This document shows, one piece after another, positions 18,095 to 26,895 of a DNA stretch of 64,000 nucleotides. The stretch is from assembly GCF_007997005.1 (NCBI RefSeq), contig NZ_VOSL01000024.1:1-64000 (forward strand). Direction: 5' to 3'. The notes beneath the pieces were generated by a model. It did not search any database and was not told the DNA's origin. It worked only from the letters and a program-made list of their open reading frames with translations. Position 1 is the first letter of the stretch; every line of letters begins with the position of its first letter. Both the position numbers and the translations under genes were made by a program. The DNA comes from Lujinxingia vulgaris. Lineage in GTDB: Bacteria > Myxococcota_A > Bradymonadia > Bradymonadales > Bradymonadaceae.

Positions 18095-18127
18095 CGCGCG
18101 GGCGATGCGCCGCACCGAGTCTCACTG

Positions 18128-18165
18128 CAGAAAGGGCGACCTCCGGTTGGAGGCCGCCCTTTCTG
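18128..18165. terminator. Hairpin between nagZ and thiE, probable bidirectional terminator
   Basis: A stem of 17 bp with one A-C mismatch (18128-18144 with 18149-18165) and a four-base loop lies between convergent genes. T tracts are weak on both sides. Confidence 0.65.
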
Positions 18166-18217
18166 GCTCTGCGGGGTGTTGAGGCGCGGAGCAACGTCTG
18201 GTGTTGGTGCACAAGGT

Positions 18218-18895
18218 CTATCGCGAGCGCCGGCGCTCAAGCCCTCGCTCGAAGGCGTCTCGGAGCTGGGAGGTCGCTGCCGCCGGGTCATCGGCCTGAC
18301 ACAACGCGCGAATCACCGCCACCCCGCTCGCGCCGGCTTCTGCCACCTGGCCGGCGTTCTGCACATCGATGCCGCCAATGCCCACCACCGGCAACGCGCC
18401 ACCGACCTGCCGGCGCACCGCTCGCAAAAGCTCGGGGCCCTGCGGCGCCGAAGCATCGCTTTTGACGGCGCGGGCCTCAAAGATGGCGCCCACGCCCAGG
18501 TAATCCGCGCCTTCGGCGACCAGCGCGGCGGCCCGCTCCGGGGTGCCGGCCGACGCGCCCAGGATCAGGCGATCGCCCACCACCCGGCGCGCTGCCGCCA
18601 CCGGGACATCGTTGGGGCCCAGGTGCACGCCGTGGGCCTCGGCCGCCAGCGCCACGTCCAGGCGATCGTTGATGATGATGAGCGTCTTCGTTTCCCGCGC
18701 CGCATCCACCAGCGCGCGCCCGAGCTCAAAGGTCCTTCGGGCGTCGCCCCGCTTATCGCGAAGCTGCAGCACGCCTACACCGGCAGCCATCAGGGCGCGG
18801 GCGCGCTCCAGGGCGTCCCCTTTCACAAAGTCCGGATCGAGGATGGCGTACACTCGCCAGTCCACCTCACTGAGCCCGCGCCCTGCTCCACTCAC
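18218..18895 (-). CDS. thiE: Thiamine-phosphate synthase
   Basis: 225 residues, a TIM-barrel enzyme that joins hydroxymethylpyrimidine diphosphate and thiazole phosphate. Motifs: VLQLRDKRGD, LIIINDRLDVALAAEAHGVHLG, and the phosphate-binding PVVGIGGIDVQNAGQV. Its ATG overlaps the lipA stop codon by four bases, so the two genes are translationally coupled. No other thiamine genes lie nearby. Confidence 0.94.
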   Translation of the reverse strand: MSGAGRGLSEVDWRVYAILDPDFVKGDALERARALMAAGVGVLQLRDKRGDARRTFELGRALVDAARETKTLIIINDRLDVALAAEAHGVHLGPNDVPVAAARRVVGDRLILGASAGTPERAAALVAEGADYLGVGAIFEARAVKSDASAPQGPELLRAVRRQVGGALPVVGIGGIDVQNAGQVAEAGASGVAVIRALCQADDPAAATSQLRDAFERGLERRRSR

Positions 18896-19923
18896 GACGC
18901 CGCGCCTTTATCCGACGTATTGGCAAAGGAGGAGCCGCAACCGCCGAAGGCGCCCTGGTCTTTCTGTGCGATCTCTTCGGCCTGCAGATCCGCGCGATAA
19001 CTCGAACGCACCAGCGGCCCCGACTCGATATGCTTGAACCCCATCTTCTCGCCCTCTTCTTTGAACATCTCGAAGTCTTCGGGCTTCACCCAGCGGCGCA
19101 CCGGCAAGTGGCGCGCGCTCGGGCGCAGGTACTGCCCCAGGTTGAGAACTTCGACGCCGTGGGCCACGAGATCTTCCATCGTCTCCAGGATCTGCGCGTT
19201 GGTCTCACCCAGGCCCAGCATCATGCCGCTCTTGATGAGCGCGGTGCCGTGCTCGCGGGCGTGCTTGAGCACCGCCAGGCTGCGCTCATAGCGCGCCTGA
19301 GGGCGAACTTCGCGGTGCAACGCGCCGACCGTCTCGATGTTATGCGAAAAACAGTCGGGGCCGGCGTCCATCACCACATCGACGTTCTCAAGGTCGCCCT
19401 TGAAGTCCGGGGTGAGCACCTCCAGCCCAAGGCCGGGGCAAGATTCTTTGATGGCCCGGATGGTGTTGGCCCAGGCCAACGCTCCGCCGTCGGCGAGGTC
19501 GTCGCGGTCGACGCTGGTGATGACCACGTAGTTGAGGTTGAGCCCGGCCAGGGTCTCGGCCACGCGGCGCGGCTCGTCTTCATCGACAAGGCCGGGGCGG
19601 CCAGTCATCACGTCGCAAAACCCGCAGCTGCGCGTGCAGATGTTGCCCAGGATCATGAACGTCAGTGATTTGCGCGACCAACACTCGGTGATGTTGGGGC
19701 ACTGCCCCGACTCGCAGATGGTGTTGAGCCCGGCCTTTTTGACCAGCTCCTGCGTCTCAAAAAACTCTTTCTTGAGCGTCAGCCGCTTGCGAATCCAGCG
19801 CGGGCGCGGGCCGGCCTCATCGGGCTGAAACTTCAAGTTAGGCCGGGCCGGGCCGGAGTTACGCTCGGATTGGGGCGCTTCGGGCTGGCGGTTGGCCAGG
19901 GGCAGCGGGATCTTTTCAGCCAT
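18892..19923 (-). CDS. lipA: Lipoyl synthase (radical SAM)
   Basis: About 343 residues. It inserts two sulfurs into protein-bound octanoyl chains. The auxiliary cluster motif CESGQCPNITEC and the radical SAM motif CTRSCGFC are both intact. Further family segments are DRDDLADGGA and MLGLGETNAQ. Three in-frame starts lie close together (19929, 19926, 19923); the GGGAG site gives the best spacing to 19923. It forms an operon with thiE. No lipB (octanoyltransferase) is present in the window. Confidence 0.96.
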   Translation of the reverse strand: MAEKIPLPLANRQPEAPQSERNSGPARPNLKFQPDEAGPRPRWIRKRLTLKKEFFETQELVKKAGLNTICESGQCPNITECWSRKSLTFMILGNICTRSCGFCDVMTGRPGLVDEDEPRRVAETLAGLNLNYVVITSVDRDDLADGGALAWANTIRAIKESCPGLGLEVLTPDFKGDLENVDVVMDAGPDCFSHNIETVGALHREVRPQARYERSLAVLKHAREHGTALIKSGMMLGLGETNAQILETMEDLVAHGVEVLNLGQYLRPSARHLPVRRWVKPEDFEMFKEEGEKMGFKHIESGPLVRSSYRADLQAEEIAQKDQGAFGGCGSSFANTSDKGAAS

Positions 19924-20029
19924 CATCACTCCCTTCGTCGGGGGTCGGGGTGCGCGAAACTCGCGTTCTCACTCGCGCTATAAACAGGTCGCCGGCGAGG
20001 AACCTTCCTGCGCCGGCGATGGTGTTGCG

Positions 20030-20058
20030 GTAGTAGATCAAAGACGGTGACGCATCAA
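20030..20058 (-). promoter_or_regulatory. Candidate promoter for lipA-thiE
   Basis: On the minus strand: TTGATG, 17-base spacer, TACTAC. It overlaps the last bases of the upstream gene. Confidence 0.4.
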
Positions 20059-23000
20059 GGCGTGGCGTCTTCGATGGTCAGGTAGTAGGGGCCACGGGCA
20101 ACCACACCGTTGACCAGCTGCGACTGAATATCGAAGCGGTAGTAATGCCCCTCGACCACATCAAACTCAAAGGTGCGGCGGTTGGTGGGGTTGGGGCCGA
20201 CGGCCTCGGTGATGATGCCGATCGACGAATACGACGCATCGTACTCACGGATCTCCCAGCCCAGGGCGTGGCGATCGCGGTTGAACTTAAGCTCCGCCTT
20301 CACCCGCCCGCTCTGCGGCGCCACCCAGTTAAAGTAGGCGCGGTCGGCACACTGACCAAGGGGCTCAACGAGCGGCAAGATCGAGTTAAGATCTGCAGCC
20401 AGCGCCGGGGTGCTGTTGCCTGCATAGCCGTAGTCGGGGCAACGCGCGCCATCCTGATACGCCTCCGTTTCATAGATGTGCAGGAAGTATGGGATCGCCT
20501 CGGTGCTCTGTTCGCTGCGCACCACGACAAGGAACTCCGTCGTCGCCGACACGGCACGGCTCATCGCAAGGTCGCGGCCATCATCGCCGGCCTCCGCCGT
20601 CTCCAGCACCGTGGTGCCGTCGAGTGCGCGGAGCTCCATGGTCATGGTGGCGCCGGCCTCGTTGTTGAAGACGGCGGCGATCTCGTGGGTGCGACCACCC
20701 ACCAGTGAGACGCGGTACCAGTCTTCATCTTCGGCGCAGGCGATGGGCTCCATAAAGGCCTGACCACTGGAGTTGAACGCGCCGAAGCGGTGCGCCAGCG
20801 TCGCCTCATCGTTACGCTCATAAGGATCAGCACAATAAGGCACCGCAGGCTCGCTGGCGCCGATGCTCGCCCACAGGTCGTAGGCGGTGCGGATGAAGAG
20901 CCCGTCGCGCGGCATCACGCGCAGGTAGACGGTCTCAGCCGCTGCGGCGGTGTAGGTCAGTGTCTTGAGGTGCGCGTCGTCGCGCACCGACTCAAGGACG
21001 GTGCCCTCGTCGTCGCTCAGCTCCAGGTCGATCTTCCCGAACACATCGTTGAACTCCACCTCGGCGCGCAGCTCCTCGCCAGCGCCGAGTGCGACCTCAA
21101 ACCAATGCTCAGTCTCTTCGCAGAGGCTCAGCGCGTTGTAAGCCTGGGCCACCAGAGGTTCAGCCTGCTCGCGGGTCAGCCCCACGTTGAGCGGCGAGTC
21201 GCAGGTGTCGGCGAACTCCAGCCCGACGTTCAAGGTGTAGTAGTTGCGCCATTCCGAGGTGCCGTTCACCGCGCCATCGCCATCGACGAAGATGCGGTAG
21301 TCGCTGCCCTGACCGGAGTTGGTCACGCTGATCGACTCGTTATCTTCAAAGGTGTTGGCGCTGGCGGCGGGAAGGCCCTCATCGCCGCGGAAGACGCGCA
21401 TCAGAAGGTTGCCCTTCGCGTGCGTGTAGAGAAGATCGACGTTCAGGGTGGCGCCGGCGGGCACAAAGACCTTGTAATGATCGTCGTCATTGGGACCGCC
21501 ATTGCAGATCAAAAGATCCTCGTAGCTGCCCGCAGCGATCGTCGCGGCCTCCCCGGGGTTGTCATTGTCCTCAAAAGGATCGGGGCAGAGGCGGTCGGCG
21601 GGCCCTTCCAGCACACCATTGTCATCGGTGTCGGCGTAGAGCAGCAGATCGTAGTCCATGCGCGAGGGCTCATCGGCGGTGATCTGCGCGTAGTAGGTGC
21701 CGCTCACGTTGGCGACGAAGTCGACCTCCGCCCCCTCATTGATGCTCACGGAGCTCGCAAGTGGCGCGCCCTCGCCGGGGGTGGGTGAGGCGGGGCCCCA
21801 GATGTTGATGCCCAGCTCACCATCGGCTTTGCGGAAGCGGATGAAGGCCTGCGCGTCGGTGCCGGCATTGAGGTCAAACTCGAACCAGTCGTCGTTGCTA
21901 TCACAGGTCTTCAGGCGGTTGGTCACGCCGGGGATCGGGGCGACCACGGCGCTGGCGGCGCTGGTGTTGCCCGCGAAGCGGTCATCGGCGCAGGCGCCGG
22001 CCGCCTCGAGCTCGACGGTCATCGAGAAGACATTGCCGTCAACGACGTCATTGCGCGTGCGAGCACGGATGAAGACGTAACGCGACTGGCGCGCCGTATA
22101 GGCCGCCTGCCGCACATCACCAGAGGCTGCCGAGACCGCCAGGATGCGCTGCGCGTCGCGAAGTTCAAGGTCGATGCGCCCCTTCGACTCGTCGAACATC
22201 AGGGTCACGTCGAGCGTCTCACCGGCCTCCACCCAGATCTTGTACCAGCCATCGTGGTACTCCAACGATCCGTTGGGGGCGGTGGGAAGTTGGCCGCACA
22301 CAAGCAGGCTCTCGTAGGTGCCCGCCTCGATCTCGGCAGCTGCGGCCTGGGTGATGTTTTTGCCAAAGCGGTCCGGGCAGGCCGGGTTCGCATTGCCCAC
22401 GCCGTTGAGCGTGGTCAGAAGGCGGTAGTTCACGCGGGAGGGGAACTTCTCGACAACTTCCAGATAATAGGTCCCGTCGGCGTCGGCGGTGGTGCTCACC
22501 ACCTTGCGCTCACCCGTGCCCTCATCGCTGTCGAGCACGGTGCTGCCATCGGGGCCAAGCAGGCGAAGATCAAGCTCGCCCTCCTCGCTGGCGAAGAGGA
22601 TCTCCCATTCGATGGTGTCGCCCGCGCTCAGGTCGATGCTGTAGAAGTCGCTCTCCAGCTCACAGGCCCGAAGCCCCACAAGGCCGCTCTGCTCCCCGGA
22701 GAGGATGCCCTCTTCGGTGAGTTCATAGGCGCTGGCGGTGCTGCTGTTCTCGCCAACCCAGTCCGGCTCACACACCGGACCGTCCTCCACCTCAATATCG
22801 AGCTGGTAGGGCACGTTGAGGCCCTGGAAGAGCGAAGCCGAGAGGTAGTAGGTGCCCCCCTGCGTGGCGGTGTAGGTGAGGCCGTCGCGCAGCAGCCCGT
22901 CGCCCTGAGGCTCCGCCTCAACGCCGGCTTCCACCAGCACCAGACAGTCACGCGGACCAAAGAGGAAGATGTCGAGCTCGCCCGCCGCCTCGGCCGCGTC

Positions 23001-24872
23001 GTAGGTCGTGGTCACGGTGAGCGCCTGCTGCGGGAGCAGCTCCACCGCGTAGAAGTCCGGATCGGCGCAGACCACAAGGTTATCGTAGCTACCGGGCGCA
23101 ATGGGTGAGGCCGCCCCGCAGCTCTGGTTGGGGGAGTAGACGTCGGAGCATTCGTTGGGACGCTGCGTCCACTCGAGCGCGTAGGTGCTGCTGCCCACGC
23201 CCGAGAAGGGGCTCACGCGCAGGGTCATCACCTGGGGCTCGCGGGTCACCAGCTCAATGACCTGAGCGTCGGCGCGCTCACGCGCGCTCTCAACGACCTG
23301 ACCGTCGGCGTCGTAAAGATCAAGCGCCACGCCGCCGCGGCGACGCTCCGAGGTCGCCGCAATGCGCACGACCTGGTTGGCGGCCATCTCCAGCGTATAG
23401 AAGTCGGGGGCCTCTCCGCAGGTGCTCAGCGCGCTGTAAGGCGTCGCCGCGGCAAGCGCTGCAGGCTCGGCTTCGGTGGCCGGGTCGAGCTCGTCGCTCG
23501 CGCAGGCCTCCGGGGCGCCCACATCAATGGAGAGCTGGTAAGGAGCGTTGGCGTCGAGGATCGCGCCGCGCACCTGAATGAAGTAGGGCGCGCCCTGGGC
23601 GATGCCAAACTTCAGGCTTTCCTCACCACCATCGACCCCGGGCGGGTCACCCGAGAGCACCACCAGGTCGCCGTTGGCCTGCACCAGCGCCAGATCCAGG
23701 TTGCCGATGCCCTCATCGTACTCAAGCGTCGCGCTCACGACCTGGCCGCTCTCGACCTGGATCTCGAACCAGTCGCCGCCGGTGTTCTCGCGGCAGAAGA
23801 AAAGATCGTCGTCACCGCCACGCTCAAAGGGAAGCGCGCCGGCCTCAACCTCATAGGCGTCCTGAAGGCTATGGTTGTTGCCCAGACCATCGTCGGGGCA
23901 GCTCGGCGGACGGTTCACACAGAGCCCGACGGTGGGGTCTTCGGCCTCGTCGGTGGTCGCGCCCAGCGTGAAGTCGCAGAGCTGGGAGGCGGCGCACTCA
24001 TTGTCGCTCACGCAGCCGCGGCAGGTGCGGGGCTGGCCGGCGCAGACCTGTCCGACGACGTTGCACTGATCGACCGACTCACAGACCGGCACGCAGACCA
24101 GATCTTCGCACAAGAATTGCTGCTCGGAGCCCGGGATCGCGCAGTCGGAGCTGGTGCGGCAGCCGGCCACACAGACCGAGCCCTGCTCCAGCGAGCAGAC
24201 CTCATTGTCGCGGCAGTCGGCGTTGGCGCGGCAGCCCTCCCGACACACGCCGGGCTCCCCGTCGCCGGGGGTCTCACAGATCTCATTGCCGCGGCAGTCG
24301 CCGTCGTTCTGGCAGGGCGGACGCTCCACGCACTCCCCGAGCACGGTATTGCAGATGTAGTCTTTGCCGTCGTCCTGCTGCTGGCCGAAGGCCTGGCACT
24401 GGGTGTTGTTGGTGCAGCTCCCGGTGAAGACGCAGCGCGAGGGCTGCTGCGAATCATCGCAGCGCTGAATGTCGGGCTGGCACGAGGTCGGAGTGCAGCC
24501 GGCGTCTTCGCAAAGGCGAGTGCGCTCGTTGCAGACCTGCCCCTCGCCACACTCGTCGCGGCTCGGCTCACAGCCGGCGCGGCAGAGGCCCTCATCGCAG
24601 ACCGCGCCCGCCCCGCAGCTCTCGCTGCTCTCGCAGGCTGCCGGCGCGCACACGCCCTCCTGACAGAACTCATCGAACGCGCAGTCGAAGTCCGTCGCGC
24701 AGCTGAGCGTCTCGGCGGTACACACGCCCTGGTCGTTGCAACGCTCACCATCGGAGCAATCCGCAAGCGAGGTGCAAGCCTCGGCCTGATTTTCATCGTC
24801 GGGGCCGCAGCCCGAAACCAGCATCGCCACCAGGGCAAACGCCAGCAACTGGAGTGCGCTAAACCTGTACAT
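20055..24872 (-). CDS. Large lipoprotein with Cys-rich N-terminus and about ten PPC-like domains
   Basis: 1605 residues from the ATG at 24872, which has GAGGAAG upstream. A signal peptide ends in a lipobox (VSGC). Residues about 30-350 are very Cys-rich with repeated C-x5-6-C-x5-C units (CTSLADCSDGERC, CEPSRDECGEGQVC), similar to EGF/follistatin-like repeats of delta-proteobacterial surface proteins. The rest is about ten tandem domains of 110-130 residues resembling bacterial pre-peptidase C-terminal (PPC) beta-sandwiches. Each begins with Cys near an Asn/Asp-rich turn and contains DWF/DFY/DHY followed by a G-x-L-D-L strand (CPDPFEDNDNPGEA, DDDHYKVFVPAG, KGNLLMRVF). No peptidase domain is present. 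An adhesive or ligand-binding role on the outer surface is inferred. Confidence 0.88.
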   Translation of the reverse strand: MYRFSALQLLAFALVAMLVSGCGPDDENQAEACTSLADCSDGERCNDQGVCTAETLSCATDFDCAFDEFCQEGVCAPAACESSESCGAGAVCDEGLCRAGCEPSRDECGEGQVCNERTRLCEDAGCTPTSCQPDIQRCDDSQQPSRCVFTGSCTNNTQCQAFGQQQDDGKDYICNTVLGECVERPPCQNDGDCRGNEICETPGDGEPGVCREGCRANADCRDNEVCSLEQGSVCVAGCRTSSDCAIPGSEQQFLCEDLVCVPVCESVDQCNVVGQVCAGQPRTCRGCVSDNECAASQLCDFTLGATTDEAEDPTVGLCVNRPPSCPDDGLGNNHSLQDAYEVEAGALPFERGGDDDLFFCRENTGGDWFEIQVESGQVVSATLEYDEGIGNLDLALVQANGDLVVLSGDPPGVDGGEESLKFGIAQGAPYFIQVRGAILDANAPYQLSIDVGAPEACASDELDPATEAEPAALAAATPYSALSTCGEAPDFYTLEMAANQVVRIAATSERRRGGVALDLYDADGQVVESARERADAQVIELVTREPQVMTLRVSPFSGVGSSTYALEWTQRPNECSDVYSPNQSCGAASPIAPGSYDNLVVCADPDFYAVELLPQQALTVTTTYDAAEAAGELDIFLFGPRDCLVLVEAGVEAEPQGDGLLRDGLTYTATQGGTYYLSASLFQGLNVPYQLDIEVEDGPVCEPDWVGENSSTASAYELTEEGILSGEQSGLVGLRACELESDFYSIDLSAGDTIEWEILFASEEGELDLRLLGPDGSTVLDSDEGTGERKVVSTTADADGTYYLEVVEKFPSRVNYRLLTTLNGVGNANPACPDRFGKNITQAAAAEIEAGTYESLLVCGQLPTAPNGSLEYHDGWYKIWVEAGETLDVTLMFDESKGRIDLELRDAQRILAVSAASGDVRQAAYTARQSRYVFIRARTRNDVVDGNVFSMTVELEAAGACADDRFAGNTSAASAVVAPIPGVTNRLKTCDSNDDWFEFDLNAGTDAQAFIRFRKADGELGINIWGPASPTPGEGAPLASSVSINEGAEVDFVANVSGTYYAQITADEPSRMDYDLLLYADTDDNGVLEGPADRLCPDPFEDNDNPGEAATIAAGSYEDLLICNGGPNDDDHYKVFVPAGATLNVDLLYTHAKGNLLMRVFRGDEGLPAASANTFEDNESISVTNSGQGSDYRIFVDGDGAVNGTSEWRNYYTLNVGLEFADTCDSPLNVGLTREQAEPLVAQAYNALSLCEETEHWFEVALGAGEELRAEVEFNDVFGKIDLELSDDEGTVLESVRDDAHLKTLTYTAAAAETVYLRVMPRDGLFIRTAYDLWASIGASEPAVPYCADPYERNDEATLAHRFGAFNSSGQAFMEPIACAEDEDWYRVSLVGGRTHEIAAVFNNEAGATMTMELRALDGTTVLETAEAGDDGRDLAMSRAVSATTEFLVVVRSEQSTEAIPYFLHIYETEAYQDGARCPDYGYAGNSTPALAADLNSILPLVEPLGQCADRAYFNWVAPQSGRVKAELKFNRDRHALGWEIREYDASYSSIGIITEAVGPNPTNRRTFEFDVVEGHYYRFDIQSQLVNGVVARGPYYLTIEDATP

Positions 24873-24937
24873 AGGACTTCCTCGTTCGTGGATGAACTCG
24901 CCCGTCAGGAGGGGGGACGGGGGGTGGGACGGCGGCA

Positions 24938-24966
24938 AGGCTAGAGAGTTTTGCCTTACAAAGCAA
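24938..24966 (-). promoter_or_regulatory. Candidate promoter for the PPC lipoprotein gene
   Basis: On the minus strand: TTGCTT, 17-base spacer, TAGCCT, about 66 bases upstream of the start. It is one of the clearest TTGC-type examples. The rest of the gap to 25160 shows nothing recognisable. Confidence 0.5.
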
Positions 24967-25160
24967 CGATCTAGGCGTCGTCGCGCTCGCCAGGGGGAAC
25001 CTGTTCGACACGCAGAGGGGGCGCGATCAGGCTGGCGATAAAACAGGTAGGACAGGTCAAAACAAGGGGCGCGCTGCGGACACGATCATCGACTCATGGC
25101 AGCCGCCGAATGCGGCGCGGCGCCGACCTGAGCGGGCGCCGCGCCGTCGTTCATTCGCGC

Positions 25161-25658
25161 TCAGGAGGAGGCTTCATCCTGGGCGTCGGCCAGGCGCAGC
25201 AGCATCTCGTCTTCGCTCATCATCTGCGAATTGGCGTTGCCCCAGATATTGTTGACAGCCACGAGCTCGCCGCGGCCCAACTTCTCGGTGAGGTAGACCG
25301 CGTAGAAGTCTCCGCCATCGTCGGTGGCCATCCCCGGGATGCGGTCCAGGGGCTTGCCGGAGACCGGGCAGAAGAGCTCGCAGGGTTTTCCAACCTCAAA
25401 AGGCTCGCTGGAGATCTTACTTGAGTCGCCATAAAAGGGGCTCAAGATCACGTCTTCTTCAAGATCACCCTGTTTGACGCGAATCTTCACGCCCGGCTCA
25501 CCGCTGAAGCGGGGGCCGTCGTGAGCGATGATATCTTCACCGGTCGGACCGAAGGCTCGCGTGACCACGACCAGAAACCCTCGGGTCGAGAGGTCGTCGA
25601 GGCGAGTGTCGGTGGGGTTCTCGCGGTTAAACGGGTTCGTTCGCTGGTTGTCGGACAT
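25161..25658 (-). CDS. Conserved-looking hypothetical protein with a Cys pair
   Basis: 165 residues from the ATG at 25658, preceded by AAGGGAGC. I do not recognise the family. The N-terminus is polar (NPFNRENPTDTRLDD). A central beta-rich part carries CELFCPVSGKPLDRIPG, which resembles half of a zinc site. The C-terminus is acidic and helical. There is no signal peptide or membrane segment, so it is probably cytoplasmic. Codon use matches neighbouring genes and a promoter-like element lies upstream. Confidence 0.75.
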   Translation of the reverse strand: MSDNQRTNPFNRENPTDTRLDDLSTRGFLVVVTRAFGPTGEDIIAHDGPRFSGEPGVKIRVKQGDLEEDVILSPFYGDSSKISSEPFEVGKPCELFCPVSGKPLDRIPGMATDDGGDFYAVYLTEKLGRGELVAVNNIWGNANSQMMSEDEMLLRLADAQDEASS

Positions 25659-25706
25659 CGCGACGGCTCCCTTGTGGCAGTGAAACCGGACCATTCCGGC
25701 CCGTTT

Positions 25707-25735
25707 CTCCTACCGCAAAGAAAAAGGCCTGACAA
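25707..25735 (-). promoter_or_regulatory. Candidate promoter for the 165-residue hypothetical gene
   Basis: On the minus strand: TTGTCA, 17-base spacer, TAGGAG, about 49 bases upstream of the start. Confidence 0.4.
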
Positions 25736-26028
25736 GGACTTGGCCTCATCGCCGGACCAGGCGTCGGCCCGGGCTTCAGTCGGACGTCCTCCCGGGGGCG
25801 ATGACTTGGTGAGGCGGCATGCGTGTTTTAGATTGTCCCCCACTCCCAGCTCCGATAGGCCTTCGGCGCCAACGCGAAGCGCCTTAAGCCCCGGGCCGAC
25901 CTTCTCCCTGCTGTCGCACTGCAACGCTCGTCGAAACGCCATACTTCACGAGCTGACCTTCACCGCGCTTCGTCCCATCAACACCCGTTGACGTGCTCGC
26001 CAGGCCTGACGCAGACCTTCTCTTCATG

Positions 26029-26057
26029 TTGCCCGGGCGCCGTACGTTTTCGACATA
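26029..26057 (+). promoter_or_regulatory. Candidate promoter for mtnB
   Basis: TTGCCC, 17-base spacer, GACATA, about 41 bases upstream of the ATG. The approximately 370 bases between this and the hypothetical gene at 25658 hold no convincing gene. Confidence 0.35.
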
Positions 26058-26097
26058 CGTCCCGCTCTCTTCGCCACTCCACTCTTGAGGTGCTCCC

Positions 26098-26778
26098 ATG
26101 CCGCAATCCTCCACCGCCGCTCTCCCCTCCCGCGACGACGCCACCGCCGAGATGATCACCGCGGCCGGCGACTTCTACCGCTTCGGCTGGTTGCACGGCA
26201 CAAGCGGCAACCTGAGCACCCGCCTCTCCGACGAGGAGGTGCTCATCACCGCCAGCGGCAAGTCCAAAGGTGCCCTCACCCCCGACGACTTCCTCATCGT
26301 CGACCCGCAGGGCAAACCGGCCTCCAAAAAAGGTCCTCGCCCCTCAGCAGAAACCGGCGTGCATATGGCGATGTATAAGGCGCTGCCCGAGGTTGGTGCC
26401 GTTTACCATGTACACCACCTTCACGCCGCTCTCTGCGGAAAACGCGACTTCAAGCAGGGCTACACCTTCATCAACGACGTCGAGATGATCAAAGGTCTGG
26501 GGCTGTGGGAGCCCGAGGCCAGCGCGCGCATCCCGATCGTCGAGAACCACCACGACCTCGATGAGCTGGCCCGCGCCATCGCCGCCCACCTCAACAGCGA
26601 GGACTTCGACGCCACGGTGCCCGGCATCAACCTGCGCAACCACGGCGTCTACGCCTGGGGCAAGACCCCGGCCGAAGCCCGCCGCCACATCGAGACCTTC
26701 GGGTACCTCTTCGAATACAGCTGGCTCTCGCCCATGCACGACGCCGAGAGCCAGGCGGTGCGCGGGTTTGCCCGCTGA
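26098..26778 (+). CDS. mtnB: Methylthioribulose-1-phosphate dehydratase
   Basis: 226 residues, class II aldolase/adducin fold. MtnB dehydrates methylthioribulose 1-phosphate in the methionine salvage pathway. Visible motifs are GWLHGTSGNLSTRL, ITASGKSKGAL, the zinc-binding HVHHLHA and a third zinc His in LRNHGVYAWG. GGTGCTCCC precedes the ATG. mtnP lies about 3.3 kb downstream on the same strand, but other genes intervene; no mtnA, mtnC or mtnD is visible. Confidence 0.9.
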   Translation: MPQSSTAALPSRDDATAEMITAAGDFYRFGWLHGTSGNLSTRLSDEEVLITASGKSKGALTPDDFLIVDPQGKPASKKGPRPSAETGVHMAMYKALPEVGAVYHVHHLHAALCGKRDFKQGYTFINDVEMIKGLGLWEPEASARIPIVENHHDLDELARAIAAHLNSEDFDATVPGINLRNHGVYAWGKTPAEARRHIETFGYLFEYSWLSPMHDAESQAVRGFAR

Positions 26779-26832
26779 CTCATCGCCTCGCGCCAGCCCC
26801 CGAGGCCGACGCCCTCACATGATCCCTGAACG

Positions 26833-26864
26833 AAAAAACCCCGGGAGGTTTCCCGGGGCTTTTA
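26833..26864. terminator. Bidirectional terminator between mtnB and acyl-CoA dehydrogenase
   Basis: Stem CCCCGGGA/TCCCGGGG (26839-26846 with 26851-26858), flanked by an A run on the left and a T run on the right, between convergent genes. Confidence 0.85.
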
Positions 26865-26895
26865 TGCCTTCAAAGGCGGTCTGCGAGGGGAGGCC

